Source: Inquilinus limosus DSM 16000
Lineage (GTDB): Bacteria > Pseudomonadota > Alphaproteobacteria > DSM-16000 > Inquilinaceae
Assembly: GCF_000423185.1 (NCBI RefSeq)
Contig: NZ_KE383986.1
Span: 234,570-298,569, forward strand
Reading direction: 5' to 3'
Length of the DNA stretch: 64,000 nt
Made by a program: the position numbers and the translations under genes. Each line of letters begins with the position of its first letter. Positions within the stretch are counted from its first letter, which is position 1. Below, piece by piece: positions 63,962-64,000 of this stretch. Below the pieces are notes generated by a model. It was given only the letters and a program-made list of their open reading frames with translations, searched no databases and was not told the DNA's origin.

Positions 63962-64000
63962 GGGCGGGTCTCCAACTGCGGGTGGAAGCAGCGGAAGGCA
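63958..64000 (-). CDS. ABC transporter ATP-binding protein, 3' end only (DppD/OppD-like)
   Basis: The last codons at the window edge read AFRCFHPQLETRP and a TGA overlapping the next start. A C-terminal cysteine plus FHP is common in DppD/OppD ATPases, and the gene order (DppD then DppF) is expected. The rest lies outside the window. Confidence 0.6.
   Translation of the reverse strand, partial: AFRCFHPQLETRP

Overview
The window reads as a chromosomal segment of a GC-rich alphaproteobacterium, probably of a Rhodospirillales-like lineage. The support is the very high GC coding sequence, a complete minCDE operon, a thrS-infC pair whose IF-3 N-terminus matches alphaproteobacterial IF-3, many Dpp/Opp-type ABC transporters, and host-wide palindromic repeats. 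I cannot name the genus from sequence alone.

Layout. 1-5014: peptide-type ABC transporter genes with an acetamidase/formamidase, facing a second solute-binding protein gene. 5107-9825: a frameshifted glycoside hydrolase, PPK2, a histidine phosphatase and an RluA-type pseudouridine synthase. 10077-11946: minCDE. 12063-15352: methyltransferase, a heme-oxygenase-like protein and an ALDH7-like dehydrogenase. 15477-18363: a COG2984/COG4120/COG1101-type ABC transporter. 18370-24442: nucleotide cyclase, RidA, ROK kinase, infC (probable AUA start), thrS and a lipid A-type acyltransferase. 24616-33470: a surface-glycan cluster with three tandem paralogues of unrecognised function among five glycosyltransferase-like genes and a DUF115-like gene. 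33545-34327: dimethylargininase.

34471-52449: tRNA-Ser(GGA) followed by an integrated element of about 17.9 kb, bounded by a 15-bp repeat of the tRNA 3' end. From the right it has a P4-type integrase, an unknown protein, an excisionase-like HTH protein, a RepA-like ATPase, ten helically phased GTTGGAA repeats, and a long minus-strand run of very small overlapping genes ending in a 1065-residue beta-helix tailspike. The left part holds cargo: HEPN/AbiU2-like protein, nuclease, AT-rich AlbA_2 ATPase, DUF3892, an XRE-DUF1488 regulator and a stretch that looks like a structured RNA. I see no capsid, portal, terminase, tail tube or lysis gene. It is either a heavily reduced prophage or, more interestingly, a phage satellite that brings its own receptor-binding spike and replication module.

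52541-64000: a decayed GIY-YIG gene, a solitary HsdR_N-type nuclease, cupin/TetR, GFA, SRPBCC, an MHS-type MFS transporter, a NarL-type response regulator, and a dipeptide-type ABC operon with a CocE-type hydrolase. The binding-protein gene of that operon carries a palindromic repeat inside its coding sequence.
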